Source of the DNA: an uncultured Flavobacteriaceae bacterium
GTDB taxonomy: Bacteria > Bacteroidota > Bacteroidia > Flavobacteriales > Flavobacteriaceae
Direction of reading: 5' to 3'
NCBI GenBank assembly: GCA_913048215.1
Contig: CAJWXC010000010.1
Coordinates: 1-32,703 of the forward strand
DNA: 32,703 nt
Under the pieces are notes generated by a model. That model ran no database searches and was not told where the DNA came from. It was given only the letters and a program-made list of their open reading frames with translations. Numbering within the stretch: the first letter of the stretch is position 1; the number at the start of each line of letters is the position of its first letter. The position numbers and the translations under genes are program-made. Positions 17,527 to 24,274 of this stretch are shown in pieces.

Positions 17527-17534
17527 TATTTTTG
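17527..17534 (+). promoter_or_regulatory. -7 element upstream of folA
   Basis: TATTTTTG matches TAnnTTTG exactly, 49 nt before the folA ATG. No good -33 TTG is visible. Confidence 0.45.
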
Positions 17535-17582
17535 ATAAAATTAAAATAGAATATAATCACCATCACTCCCTGAATAAAATAT

Positions 17583-18086
17583 ATGATCACAATAATAGCG
17601 GCGGCTGGCCAAAACAATGAACTTGGTAAAGACAATGATTTAATTTGGCATTTACCCGACGATTTTAAACGCTTTAAGGCCCTAACAACAGGACACTACA
17701 TTATCATGGGGCGTAAAACTTTTGAATCTTTTCCTAAGCCCTTGCCCAACAGAACACATATAATTATCACAAGAGATACTACCTACTGTCCAAAAATTTC
17801 GCCAGATCAAGAACAAAACATTATTGTAGTTCATTCTTTAGACCAAGCTTTGTTAAAAACTACTGGGCAACAAACGGTGTTTATTATTGGTGGTGGAGAG
17901 ATTTATAATTTATCTATGGAGGTTGCAGACAGGATAGAACTCACTAGAGTTCATGATAGATTTGAAGCAGATACTTTTTTTCCAGAAATTGACACAAGCC
18001 GTTGGCAAAAAACCTCAGAAATACATCATGATATAGATGAAAGACATCTACATAAGTTTACCTACCAGACTTGGGATCGCATTTAA
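17583..18086 (+). CDS. folA: Dihydrofolate reductase
   Basis: A 167-aa cytoplasmic enzyme that reduces dihydrofolate to tetrahydrofolate with NADPH. It has the family N-terminus IIAAAGQNNELGKDNDLIWHLPDDFKRFK, including the active-site acidic residue after LP. IIMGRKTFESFPKPLPNR, the nucleotide-binding FIIGGGEIYN and a C-terminal RVHDRFEADTFFPEID follow. The length is typical for chromosomal DHFR. The start is ATG 17583. fabD lies 63 nt downstream on the same strand, possibly cotranscribed. FolC, a second folate enzyme, is encoded about 12.6 kb away. Confidence 0.97.
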   Translation: MITIIAAAGQNNELGKDNDLIWHLPDDFKRFKALTTGHYIIMGRKTFESFPKPLPNRTHIIITRDTTYCPKISPDQEQNIIVVHSLDQALLKTTGQQTVFIIGGGEIYNLSMEVADRIELTRVHDRFEADTFFPEIDTSRWQKTSEIHHDIDERHLHKFTYQTWDRI

Positions 18087-18149
18087 AAACTCGTGGCAAA
18101 TTATCATAAATAATAATCTTATTTTTAAAGCAAATAAAAAAAACAGACT

Positions 18150-19031
18150 ATGAAAGCATATATATTTCCAGGACAGGGTGCTCAATATTCAGGAATGGGT
18201 CTTGAATTGTACCAAAACTCTGCAAGTGCAAAAGCGCTTTTTGAAAAAGCAAACCAAACCCTTGGTTTTGAAATCACTAAAGTTATGTTTGAGGGAACCT
18301 CAGAGCAGCTCAAACAAACAAAAGTAACCCAACCAGCGATTTTCTTACACTCTACTATCACTGCAGAGGTTATGGGAGCTGATTTTGCTCCAGATATGGT
18401 AGCTGGCCATTCTTTGGGTGAAATATCTGCACTTGTTGCAAACAAAACACTAGCCTTTACTGATGGATTATTATTGGTATACAAAAGAGCACTGGCAATG
18501 CAAAAAGCATGTGAAGCAGCACCTTCAACAATGGCGGCTGTTCTTGGTCTGGAAAATACTGTTGTAGAAGATATTTGTGGTATGCAATCTGGAATTGTTG
18601 TTGCTGCTAACTACAACTGCCCAGGACAATTGGTTATTAGTGGAGAGATAGAGGCGGTTAATAATGCTTGTGAAGCTTTAAAACAAGCAGGAGCAAGACG
18701 CGCCTTATTACTACCTGTTGGTGGTGCATTTCATAGCCCACTTATGGAGCCTGCAAGAGAAGAATTAGCCGCTGCCATAGAAGCTACCCATTTTGCAAAC
18801 CCAAGCTGCCCCATTTACCAAAACGTAAGTACAACAGGGGTTACAGATGCCTCAGAGATTCAAAAAAACTTGATTGCACAATTAACAGCTCCTGTTAAAT
18901 GGACACAAAGTATGCAGAATATGATCGCAGATGGGGCCACTCATTTTACAGAAATAGGACCAGGTAATGTTTTACAAGGTTTGATGCGCAAAATAGATAG
19001 AGGTGTAGAGACATCAAAAGGAGAAATTTAA
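18150..19031 (+). CDS. fabD: Malonyl-CoA:ACP transacylase
   Basis: A 293-aa enzyme that transfers malonyl from CoA to acyl carrier protein for type II fatty-acid synthesis. It has the N-terminal FPGQGAQYSGMG, the nucleophile elbow GHSLGE with the active-site serine, the active-site histidine in GGAFHSPLM, and the C-terminal EIGPGNVLQGLMRK. The start is ATG 18150. It is followed by a strong terminator and preceded by folA, so folA-fabD may form a two-gene unit. Confidence 0.97.
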   Translation: MKAYIFPGQGAQYSGMGLELYQNSASAKALFEKANQTLGFEITKVMFEGTSEQLKQTKVTQPAIFLHSTITAEVMGADFAPDMVAGHSLGEISALVANKTLAFTDGLLLVYKRALAMQKACEAAPSTMAAVLGLENTVVEDICGMQSGIVVAANYNCPGQLVISGEIEAVNNACEALKQAGARRALLLPVGGAFHSPLMEPAREELAAAIEATHFANPSCPIYQNVSTTGVTDASEIQKNLIAQLTAPVKWTQSMQNMIADGATHFTEIGPGNVLQGLMRKIDRGVETSKGEI

Positions 19032-19048
19032 TCTTTACAATTATATAT

Positions 19049-19081
19049 AAAAAGAGACTGCTTGTGGGCAGTCTCTTTTTT
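19049..19081. terminator. Terminator between fabD and the DegT aminotransferase gene
   Basis: The 13-bp perfect stem AAAAAGAGACTGC/GCAGTCTCTTTTT has a 6-nt loop, with A and T tracts on both sides, between convergent genes. Confidence 0.88.
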
Positions 19082-19097
19082 GTTTGCTTGTACAAAA

Positions 19098-20255
19098 CTA
19101 CTGAGAAATAAAATCAATTACGGTTTTGGTGATAAAAGCAATTTGCTCATCGTCTAGTTCTGTGTGCATGGGCAAGGATATTACCTCTTTTACCAGAGTG
19201 TTTGTTACAGTAAAGTCTGTCTCTTTATATCTGGTGTCTGCGTATGCTTTTTGGAGATGCAACGGAATTGGATAGTATACCCCACAAGGGATATCATTGG
19301 CATTTAAATGAGCTACTAATGCATCTCTGTCTATATTTTTAACCTGTAATGTGTATTGGTGAAATACATGACAATCACAGGTGTCGCAAATAGAGGAAGA
19401 AGTATCACAAAATCCTGTTGGCGTTATTATATTTTGAATTCCCGCAAAGGCCTTTGTGTATTTTCTAGCTGTATTTCTTCTCGTTGTATTGTAAAGGTCA
19501 AGCTTTGGTAATTTTGCTCTAAGGACCGCGGCTTGTATAGAGTCTAGTCTTGAATTAACACCAACAACATCATGATGATATCTTTTGTACATACCATGGT
19601 TAACAATCCCTCTAATTACATGTGCTAAATCATCATCATTGGTGAAAATTGCTCCACCATCTCCGTAGCAACCCAGGTTCTTTGAAGGGAAAAAAGAAGT
19701 AGAACCAACATGACCAATGCCACCGGTCATTTTTTTCTGACCTGTTTTTGAGGTATAGGTAGCTCCAATACCTTGTGCATTATCCTCGATTACATAAAGG
19801 TTGTGTTTTGTTGCCAGGGCCATAACCTGATCCATATTAGCAGCCAAACCAAATAGATGTACTGGAATTATTGCTTTGGTTTTAGGAGTGATTGCTTTTT
19901 CAATAGCAGCGATATCAATATTAAAATTAATAGGATCTACATCCACCAAAACAGGAGTAAGCTTCAATAAAGCAATAACCTCAACAGTGGCTGCAAATGT
20001 AAAATCTGCAGTAATAATTTCATCGCCGGGCTGCAAATTTAAGCCCATCATAGCTACTTGCAGCGCATCTGTACCATTGCCGCAAGGTATTACGTGTTTT
20101 ACTCCAAGATAGGTTTCTAGTTCTTTTTGAAATGCATGTACCTCTGGTCCATTGATAAATGCTGTAGTATTTATAACCTCCTCTATAGATGTGTTTACCC
20201 TTTCTTTTATAGCGGCATATTGACCTTTTAGATCTACCATTTGTATTTTTTTCAT
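19098..20255 (-). CDS. DegT/DnrJ/EryC1/StrS-family PLP aminotransferase
   Basis: About 385 aa. These cytoplasmic PLP enzymes transfer an amino group to keto-sugar nucleotides for surface polysaccharides. It has CGNGTDALQVAMMGL (cofactor phosphate binding), ADFTFAATVEVIALL, VIEDNAQGIGA, and SFFPSKNLGCYGDGGA, which carries the PLP lysine. VGVNSRLDSIQAAVLRAKL and CGVYYPIPLHLQKAY follow. A Cys-rich insertion (FCDTSSS-ICDTCDC, then HVFHQ) sits near residue 290 and looks like a tandem duplication of a heptad. The listed start at 20261 is a TTG; the ATG at 20255 gives the usual MKKIQMVDLK. The sugar substrate is unknown. waaA is divergent upstream, which suggests an envelope-glycan role. Confidence 0.9.
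   Translation of the reverse strand: MKKIQMVDLKGQYAAIKERVNTSIEEVINTTAFINGPEVHAFQKELETYLGVKHVIPCGNGTDALQVAMMGLNLQPGDEIITADFTFAATVEVIALLKLTPVLVDVDPINFNIDIAAIEKAITPKTKAIIPVHLFGLAANMDQVMALATKHNLYVIEDNAQGIGATYTSKTGQKKMTGGIGHVGSTSFFPSKNLGCYGDGGAIFTNDDDLAHVIRGIVNHGMYKRYHHDVVGVNSRLDSIQAAVLRAKLPKLDLYNTTRRNTARKYTKAFAGIQNIITPTGFCDTSSSICDTCDCHVFHQYTLQVKNIDRDALVAHLNANDIPCGVYYPIPLHLQKAYADTRYKETDFTVTNTLVKEVISLPMHTELDDEQIAFITKTVIDFISQ
19371..19412 (-). repeat. Tandem 21-nt (7-codon) duplication encoding a CDT heptad
   Basis: Two adjacent 21-nt units encode FCDTSSS and ICDTCDC within the DegT-family gene. The aligned Cys-Asp-Thr codons make a local duplication the simplest reading. Confidence 0.6.
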
Positions 20256-20349
20256 ATACAATGTTTCTTATTTTGGAGTTAATTAATTTCTTGCCAGAAA
20301 CCGCAAACTAGAATAGCTTGATGCACTAGATATTGATACTGTAAAAGTA

Positions 20350-20379
20350 CAAAATTACATGGTATTAAAGCCAATACAA
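20350..20379 (-). promoter_or_regulatory. Promoter of the DegT aminotransferase gene
   Basis: On the minus strand TTG (20379-20377), a 19-nt spacer and TAATTTTG (20357-20350) match the Bacteroidota consensus exactly. The predicted leader is about 85-90 nt. Confidence 0.7.
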
Positions 20380-20453
20380 CACTCCTACTTGAGTAAATGA
20401 AGTAAAGATTTGTAATATCCATAACCCAGGTATATTGTAAAACTTCAATTTTG

Positions 20454-20461
20454 TACTTTTA
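20454..20461 (+). promoter_or_regulatory. Candidate -7 element next to the waaA start
   Basis: TACTTTTA (seven of eight bases of TAnnTTTG) ends 5 nt before the waaA ATG, with a TTG 16 nt upstream of the box. It lies within the right arm of the 17-bp inverted repeat. Confidence 0.35.
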
Positions 20462-20466
20462 CACAC

Positions 20467-21723
20467 ATGAGTTTATTTTACAACATACTGCTTTATATCT
20501 CAATAGGTATCTTATCTATTGTGCAGCATTTGAGTAAAAAAATTAAACTATTTATGGCAGGCAGAAAACAAACCTTCCAGATAATAGCGCGGGGTATTTC
20601 CCCACAAGACAAAACGATTTGGTTTCATTGCGCTTCCTTGGGTGAATTTGAACAAGGAGTTCCTGTCATCGAATCACTAAAAACATCACACCCAAATCAC
20701 AAAATTGTTGTGAGTTTTTTCTCTCCCTCGGGCTATGAAAACAAAAAAAACACATCGCTGGCAGATGTAGTAGTGTACTTACCTATGGACACCAAAAGAA
20801 ACGCAAAAAAGTTCATACAAATGATACGTCCTTCCCTAGTATTTTTTGTGAAATATGAATTTTGGCCTAATTTCTTAACAGAGTTAAAGCAGCAAAATAT
20901 AAAGACACTTTTAATTTCTGGTGTTTTCAGGAAAGAGCAACTATTTTTTAAGCCCTACGCAGGCTTTATGCGCAAGGCACTGGCTAGCTTTGATCACTTT
21001 TTTTTACAAGACAACACTTCAAAAGAATTACTAGAATCCATAGGTTTCACCAATACAATAGTTAGTGGTGATACTAGATTTGACAGAGTATCCCGTCAAA
21101 TTGAGATGGATAACACCTTAGATTTTATAGCACGGTTTAAAAAAGATGATCTGTGCATTGTTTGCGGGAGTACTTGGGAAGAAGACCAAGACGTGCTCCT
21201 TGAGTACATAAACCAAGCACCAAAAAACGTGAAGTTTATCATTGCCCCTCACGCCATAGATGCAGGTAAAGTTTCGGTATTGAAAAACAAAATTAATACG
21301 CAAACCATTTTGTACTCTCAAACCATCGCAAAGGGAAACACTAAAAACATTGATACGGCGCAGGTATTTATTATTGATACTATTGGTTTACTAGCCAAAA
21401 TATACCACTATGCTGATATTGTGTATGTTGGAGGCGGTGCTGGAACAAAAGGATTACACAACATATTAGAGCCTGCAACTTTTGGAGTTCCTATTGTAAT
21501 TGGCAAAAATTACAACAATTTCCCAGAAGCTGTAAAACTAAGATCACTAGCTGGATTGTTTTCTGTTGAAAATAGTACCCAGTGCAAAACCATACTCAGC
21601 AAATTAGTAGAAGATTCAAATTTTAGAAATAAAACAGGAATGATATGCGGACATTTTGTTGACAGTAATACGGGGGCAACTAACACCATAGCAAAGTATC
21701 TAGAAATTCATAAACTAGGGTAG
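20467..21723 (+). CDS. waaA: 3-deoxy-D-manno-octulosonic acid (Kdo) transferase
   Basis: A 418-aa membrane-anchored glycosyltransferase that transfers Kdo from CMP-Kdo to lipid A precursor at the inner leaflet of the inner membrane. The N-terminal hydrophobic anchor (FYNILLYISIGILSIVQHL) is followed by IWFHCASLGEFEQGVPVIE with the family's catalytic Glu. VVSFFSPSGYE, the central KYEFWPNFL, DTRFDRV and the C-terminal YVGGGAGTKGLHNILEPATFGVPIVIG follow. The start is ATG 20467. The gene ends only 3 nt before the end of the convergent DUF2461 gene, with no hairpin in between. Confidence 0.95.
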   Translation: MSLFYNILLYISIGILSIVQHLSKKIKLFMAGRKQTFQIIARGISPQDKTIWFHCASLGEFEQGVPVIESLKTSHPNHKIVVSFFSPSGYENKKNTSLADVVVYLPMDTKRNAKKFIQMIRPSLVFFVKYEFWPNFLTELKQQNIKTLLISGVFRKEQLFFKPYAGFMRKALASFDHFFLQDNTSKELLESIGFTNTIVSGDTRFDRVSRQIEMDNTLDFIARFKKDDLCIVCGSTWEEDQDVLLEYINQAPKNVKFIIAPHAIDAGKVSVLKNKINTQTILYSQTIAKGNTKNIDTAQVFIIDTIGLLAKIYHYADIVYVGGGAGTKGLHNILEPATFGVPIVIGKNYNNFPEAVKLRSLAGLFSVENSTQCKTILSKLVEDSNFRNKTGMICGHFVDSNTGATNTIAKYLEIHKLG

Positions 21724-21726
21724 TCG

Positions 21727-22380
21727 CTATACGGTTACAGCATTGTTTAAATACCTTCTAAAAGGCAGTAACTCCATATAAAGTGCAATCACTCTTTGAT
21801 TAAAATCTGGCGCCAAAACCTCTTGTTTTGTAAATGTCTTTCCTGCGGCAAATGACTTTCTTTTTAAAAGTTTAATGTACTGATGATTTTTGTGGAAGCC
21901 CTTTGGAGCATTTTTTAAACACTCCCCTGGCACTAAATCTCCAAAAGTTTTTTTAAAAGACTTTTTGTTTAAAATGGCTGTTAGCTCCTGGCCGTTATAA
22001 TCAATAGCCTCTCTTATACTTTTTAACACTTTTGAACTAGGGTGCCAATATCCTCCACCAATAAAATTCTCTTCGATACCAATTTGTATATAAAAATCTC
22101 CTTGTTTAGTGATTTGATCTAAACCAGCACCAAAATGATTTTTATACACCGGCTTCAGGGGCTGAAACATCAAATTGTTGTTAATACGGTTTATGGCTTT
22201 TTTACCGGGTGTATCAAAATAGTCTATATCAATTGCTGCTAACTCTTGATTCATGGTATCTAGCCAAGCTATATAAAAATCTCGAACCCTATGGTATTGC
22301 TTTCGATTGGTGTCCATCCAATCTTTGGAGTTGTTTTGCCCAAGGGCAGCAAGAAACTCGTACATGTGCTCAAAACTCAT
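21727..22380 (-). CDS. DUF2461 (TIGR02453) family protein
   Basis: A 217-aa protein with no signal peptide or membrane segment. It matches the DUF2461 family: an N-terminal FLAALGQNNSKDWMDTNRKQY, INRINNNLMFQPLKPVYKNHFGAGLD, a FYIQIGIEENFIGGGYWHPSS core, and GECLKNAPKGFHKNHQYIKLLKRKSF. The family's molecular function is not established. The start is ATG 22380. The S24 repressor gene lies 11 nt upstream on the same strand, so the two are probably cotranscribed from the autoregulated repressor promoter. Confidence 0.88.
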   Translation of the reverse strand: MSFEHMYEFLAALGQNNSKDWMDTNRKQYHRVRDFYIAWLDTMNQELAAIDIDYFDTPGKKAINRINNNLMFQPLKPVYKNHFGAGLDQITKQGDFYIQIGIEENFIGGGYWHPSSKVLKSIREAIDYNGQELTAILNKKSFKKTFGDLVPGECLKNAPKGFHKNHQYIKLLKRKSFAAGKTFTKQEVLAPDFNQRVIALYMELLPFRRYLNNAVTV

Positions 22381-22391
22381 GGCAAGAAATC

Positions 22392-23162
22392 TTAGGCATT
22401 TAAACTGTTAATTTGCCCCTTCAAATCTTCCATAGATTGTTGTAACTCCCGTAGCAAAGAACTCTCATTTGGCTCATCAATACCAAAGGTAAGTTTGCTG
22501 TTGACAAGCCAAAGCTCTTGTATATTTTTAACTGCGACCTCTATAGGGATGTATTCTGGATTTAATGATATTAACCGAACCCGATCTGGAGCACTTGGTA
22601 CTTTTTGCAGCTTTTTCACTAAAACAGAGTCATGAAGCACAACAATATAAATTTTACTGTCACTTGCCTCTGTAATGCTAGGAACCGCTTTACCAAGAAC
22701 CCATTCATTAGGTCTAATGTTTGGCAACATACTATCTCCCTCTACTTGAAAACCTCTATAGGTTGCATTTCTGTATTGAGGAAGGGGTATATTAAATGCT
22801 GGTAATGTTTCATACCATTCTACATCTTGAACATTATGAGGATATCCTGCCGCTGCTTTTTGATTCACTAGAGCGATGGTGTCATTTTGATCTACATCAA
22901 GAGTAATTACCTTAGGACTTACATCGCCTCCATTGATATTGACAATCTTGTTGTAACTTTCTCCAAACAACCACAAAGGATTAATATTAAATTGACGTAA
23001 AAGTTCCATCACCACCTTTCCAGATAATTTTGTTTTACCCCTTTCTATATCTGCTGTGGTGGCACCAATACCAAGTATTTCGGCAAAATATTGCTGTGTA
23101 TGATTGAGTTCTTCTCTTACTTTTTTAAACCGTCTGGCTTCTATAGATAATTTTGTGTCCAT
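22392..23162 (-). CDS. HTH-S24 (LexA/CI-like) transcriptional repressor
   Basis: This 256-aa regulator has an N-terminal XRE-type helix-turn-helix (RFKKVREELNHTQQYFAEIL...ADIERGKTKLS) and a C-terminal S24 peptidase domain. The catalytic serine is in EGDSMLPN (about S144) and the lysine in VLVKKL (about K183). An Ala-Gly pair in KAAAGYP (about 105-106) is at the right place for RecA-stimulated self-cleavage, as in LexA and CI. The C-terminus has a short heptad-like helix. The ORF-track start at 23195 is a TTG inside an operator-like palindrome. The ATG at 23162 fits the domain and lies 3 nt after a consensus -7 box. Three GGA-N5-TCC sites upstream suggest autoregulation. No phage genes adjoin it. 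It is unlikely to be canonical LexA. Confidence 0.88.
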   Translation of the reverse strand: MDTKLSIEARRFKKVREELNHTQQYFAEILGIGATTADIERGKTKLSGKVVMELLRQFNINPLWLFGESYNKIVNINGGDVSPKVITLDVDQNDTIALVNQKAAAGYPHNVQDVEWYETLPAFNIPLPQYRNATYRGFQVEGDSMLPNIRPNEWVLGKAVPSITEASDSKIYIVVLHDSVLVKKLQKVPSAPDRVRLISLNPEYIPIEVAVKNIQELWLVNSKLTFGIDEPNESSLLRELQQSMEDLKGQINSLNA

Positions 23163-23165
23163 ATT

Positions 23166-23195
23166 CAAATATACATTTTTTTGGAATATATCCAA
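23166..23195 (-). promoter_or_regulatory. S24 repressor promoter, predicted leaderless
   Basis: On the minus strand TTG (23195-23193), a 19-nt spacer and TATATTTG (23173-23166) match the consensus exactly. Only AAT separates the -7 box from the ATG at 23162, so transcription should start at or next to the initiation codon. The -33 TTG is part of operator-like site 1. Confidence 0.75.
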
Positions 23196-23236
23196 TATTT
23201 TATTAGGAAATCTTCCAAAAAAAGGAATATGTCCAT
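23181..23236. promoter_or_regulatory. Array of three TTGGA-N5-TCCAA-like operator sites
   Basis: Site 1 is TTGGAATATATCCAA (23181-23195), site 2 is TAGGAAATCTTCCAA (23204-23218) and site 3 is AAGGAATATGTCCAT (23222-23236). All three are 15 bp with GGA-N5-TCC cores; only site 1 has fully paired 5-bp arms. Start-to-start spacings are 23 and 18 bp. Site 1 covers the repressor's own -33 element. This is the expected layout for an autoregulating CI/LexA-type repressor; binding is inferred. Confidence 0.7.
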
Positions 23237-23317
23237 AACGTCTATGTTGAAAAGATTAATTTCACACAACTAATTGAAAATAAAGCGACTAAAAACTCTT
23301 ATTATTAAATTTAACAG

Positions 23318-23325
23318 TACTTTTG
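23318..23325 (+). promoter_or_regulatory. -7 element of the small lipoprotein gene
   Basis: TACTTTTG matches TAnnTTTG exactly, 23 nt upstream of the ATG at 23349. A good -33 TTG is not seen. Confidence 0.5.
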
Positions 23326-23348
23326 ATGCTAAACTAAAAACAAAAATT

Positions 23349-23579
23349 ATGAAAAAAGTAATCACAACATTTGCTGCACTAGCATTAATAGTTTCTGTAA
23401 CTTCTTGTAGAGAAACCACAGACAAAACTAAAGAAGCAGTAGAAACAGTTGAAGAAAAAGCAGTAGAAGCAACAGAGGCAGTAAAAGTAGCTACAGACTC
23501 AATGGTCGAAACAGTAAAAGTAGCGACAGACTCAGTTGTAGAAGTTCTTGAAGTACAAAAGCTAACAGAAGAAAATTAA
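23349..23579 (+). CDS. Small lipoprotein with hendecad repeats
   Basis: A 76-aa product. The listed start at 23274 is TTG; the ATG at 23349 gives a lipoprotein signal peptide MKKVITTFAALALIVSVTSC, with the lipobox ending at Cys20. The mature part is Ala/Val/Glu/Lys/Thr-rich and predicted fully helical, with an 11-residue unit VKVATDSMVET then VKVATDSVVEV. This resembles amphipathic, Lpp- or apolipoprotein-like helices; no family is recognised. The gene is divergent from the S24 repressor, with the three operator-like sites between them, and is followed by a strong terminator. Its role is unknown; control by the repressor is possible. Confidence 0.8.
   Translation: MKKVITTFAALALIVSVTSCRETTDKTKEAVETVEEKAVEATEAVKVATDSMVETVKVATDSVVEVLEVQKLTEEN
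23481..23546 (+). repeat. Tandem 33-nt repeat in the lipoprotein gene
   Basis: Two adjacent 33-nt units (23481-23513 and 23514-23546) encode VKVATDSMVET and VKVATDSVVEV. They are nearly identical in DNA over the first 21 nt. Confidence 0.8.
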
Positions 23580-23596
23580 TTTTTTATCTTTCTTGT

Positions 23597-23628
23597 AAAA
23601 AAAGGCTACAGTAGTGTAGCCTTTTTTT
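23597..23628. terminator. Bidirectional terminator between the lipoprotein and small membrane protein genes
   Basis: The 14-bp perfect stem AAAAAAAGGCTACA/TGTAGCCTTTTTTT has a GTAG loop. It separates convergent genes and touches the stop codon of the minus-strand gene. Confidence 0.88.
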
Positions 23629-23836
23629 ATTTTCTATTTTCAAGTATCCTGAATAAAGACACCCCAATTAGAGTAAGCACCACTGGCCAAATAACAAAAA
23701 GGTCAACCCGAAGAACATCTTGGCCACCCTCTATTTGATAAGACAGCCACTGCTGCATGTAATACTCCCAAATAATAGCAGCAATTACCACGCAAACGGT
23801 TATGATGTATAGTAAAATTTTTGGTGTTAATTTCAT
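23627..23836 (-). CDS. Small two-helix membrane protein, unknown function
   Basis: A 69-aa protein with two hydrophobic segments, ILLYIITVCVVIAAIIW and LFVIWPVVLTLIGVSLF. They are joined by a short polar loop (EYYMQQWLSYQIEGGQDVLRVD), and the basic N-terminus predicts both ends inside. I do not recognise the family. The gene is the last one on the minus strand of the metal cluster, 66 nt after the periplasmic HMA gene, and ends in the shared terminator. It may belong to the same transcript; a functional link is not shown by the sequence. The start is ATG 23836. Confidence 0.7.
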   Translation of the reverse strand: MKLTPKILLYIITVCVVIAAIIWEYYMQQWLSYQIEGGQDVLRVDLFVIWPVVLTLIGVSLFRILENRK

Positions 23837-23902
23837 AGCATAGATAGTACAGAACCTCTTTTATAAAAATTGGTTTTTTAGTTTAACTTATGTAGGTACA
23901 GG

Positions 23903-24262
23903 TTAATTGTCTTTGTTGTGATTTTTTTGAACATCCTGATCTCTGTATTTACAGCAAGGATGCACACTTGCATAGGCCTTTTCTGTAGCTTTTACTTGTT
24001 CTGTATCATGACCAACAGCAGCAACAGATGCATTGATAGAAGCCAAAGTAGCCTTTTGATCATTATAAATTACACGTAATTCTTTTGTGTCTAGATTCCA
24101 AACCGCAGATTTTACCCCTTTGGTCTTTATAGCTGCTTTCTCTATACGTTCTTTACACATACCACACACACCATCTACAGCAATAACTGCTTTTGCGTTT
24201 TTATTTTGTCCAAAAGAAATGGCTCCCATGAGAAGCACTAATACTACTACTACTTTTTTCAT
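23903..24262 (-). CDS. Exported heavy-metal-associated (HMA) domain protein
   Basis: A 119-aa protein with a Sec signal peptide (MKKVVVVLVLLMGAISFGQ), so it is probably periplasmic. A CopZ/Atx1-like HMA fold follows, with metal-binding VDGVCGMCKERIE (Cys33/Cys36) and VKSAVWNLDTKELRVIYN. The C-terminus is VHPCCKYRDQDVQKNHNKDN, where the Cys-Cys pair and two His may give an extra metal site. It would bind a soft metal, most likely Cu(I), and pass it on. It lies 12 nt downstream of the TonB receptor gene on the same strand, so cotranscription is likely. A mercuric-binding MerP-like role is possible but no mer genes are present. Confidence 0.85.
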   Translation of the reverse strand: MKKVVVVLVLLMGAISFGQNKNAKAVIAVDGVCGMCKERIEKAAIKTKGVKSAVWNLDTKELRVIYNDQKATLASINASVAAVGHDTEQVKATEKAYASVHPCCKYRDQDVQKNHNKDN

Positions 24263-24274
24263 ACTATTTAAATT

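Larger units (their letters stand above)
20340..20463. repeat. 17-bp perfect inverted repeat in the divergent degT-like/waaA promoter region
   Basis: TGTAAAAGTACAAAATT (20340-20356) is the exact reverse complement of AATTTTGTACTTTTACA (20447-20463), with a 90-nt spacer. Each copy overlaps the -7 promoter zone of the gene it faces. Confidence 0.7.

Noticed and set aside
22392-23195. S24 repressor starting at 23195 as listed
   Set aside because: The codon at 23195 is TTG and lies in the operator-like palindrome and -33 element. The ATG at 23162 fits the domain start.
23274-23348. 25-residue extension of the small lipoprotein
   Set aside because: It starts at TTG and would bury the lipoprotein signal peptide that begins at ATG 23349.
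22392-23579. Prophage remnant around the CI-like repressor
   Set aside because: No integrase, Cro, terminase, structural genes or attachment repeats are visible; the neighbours are ordinary chromosomal genes.
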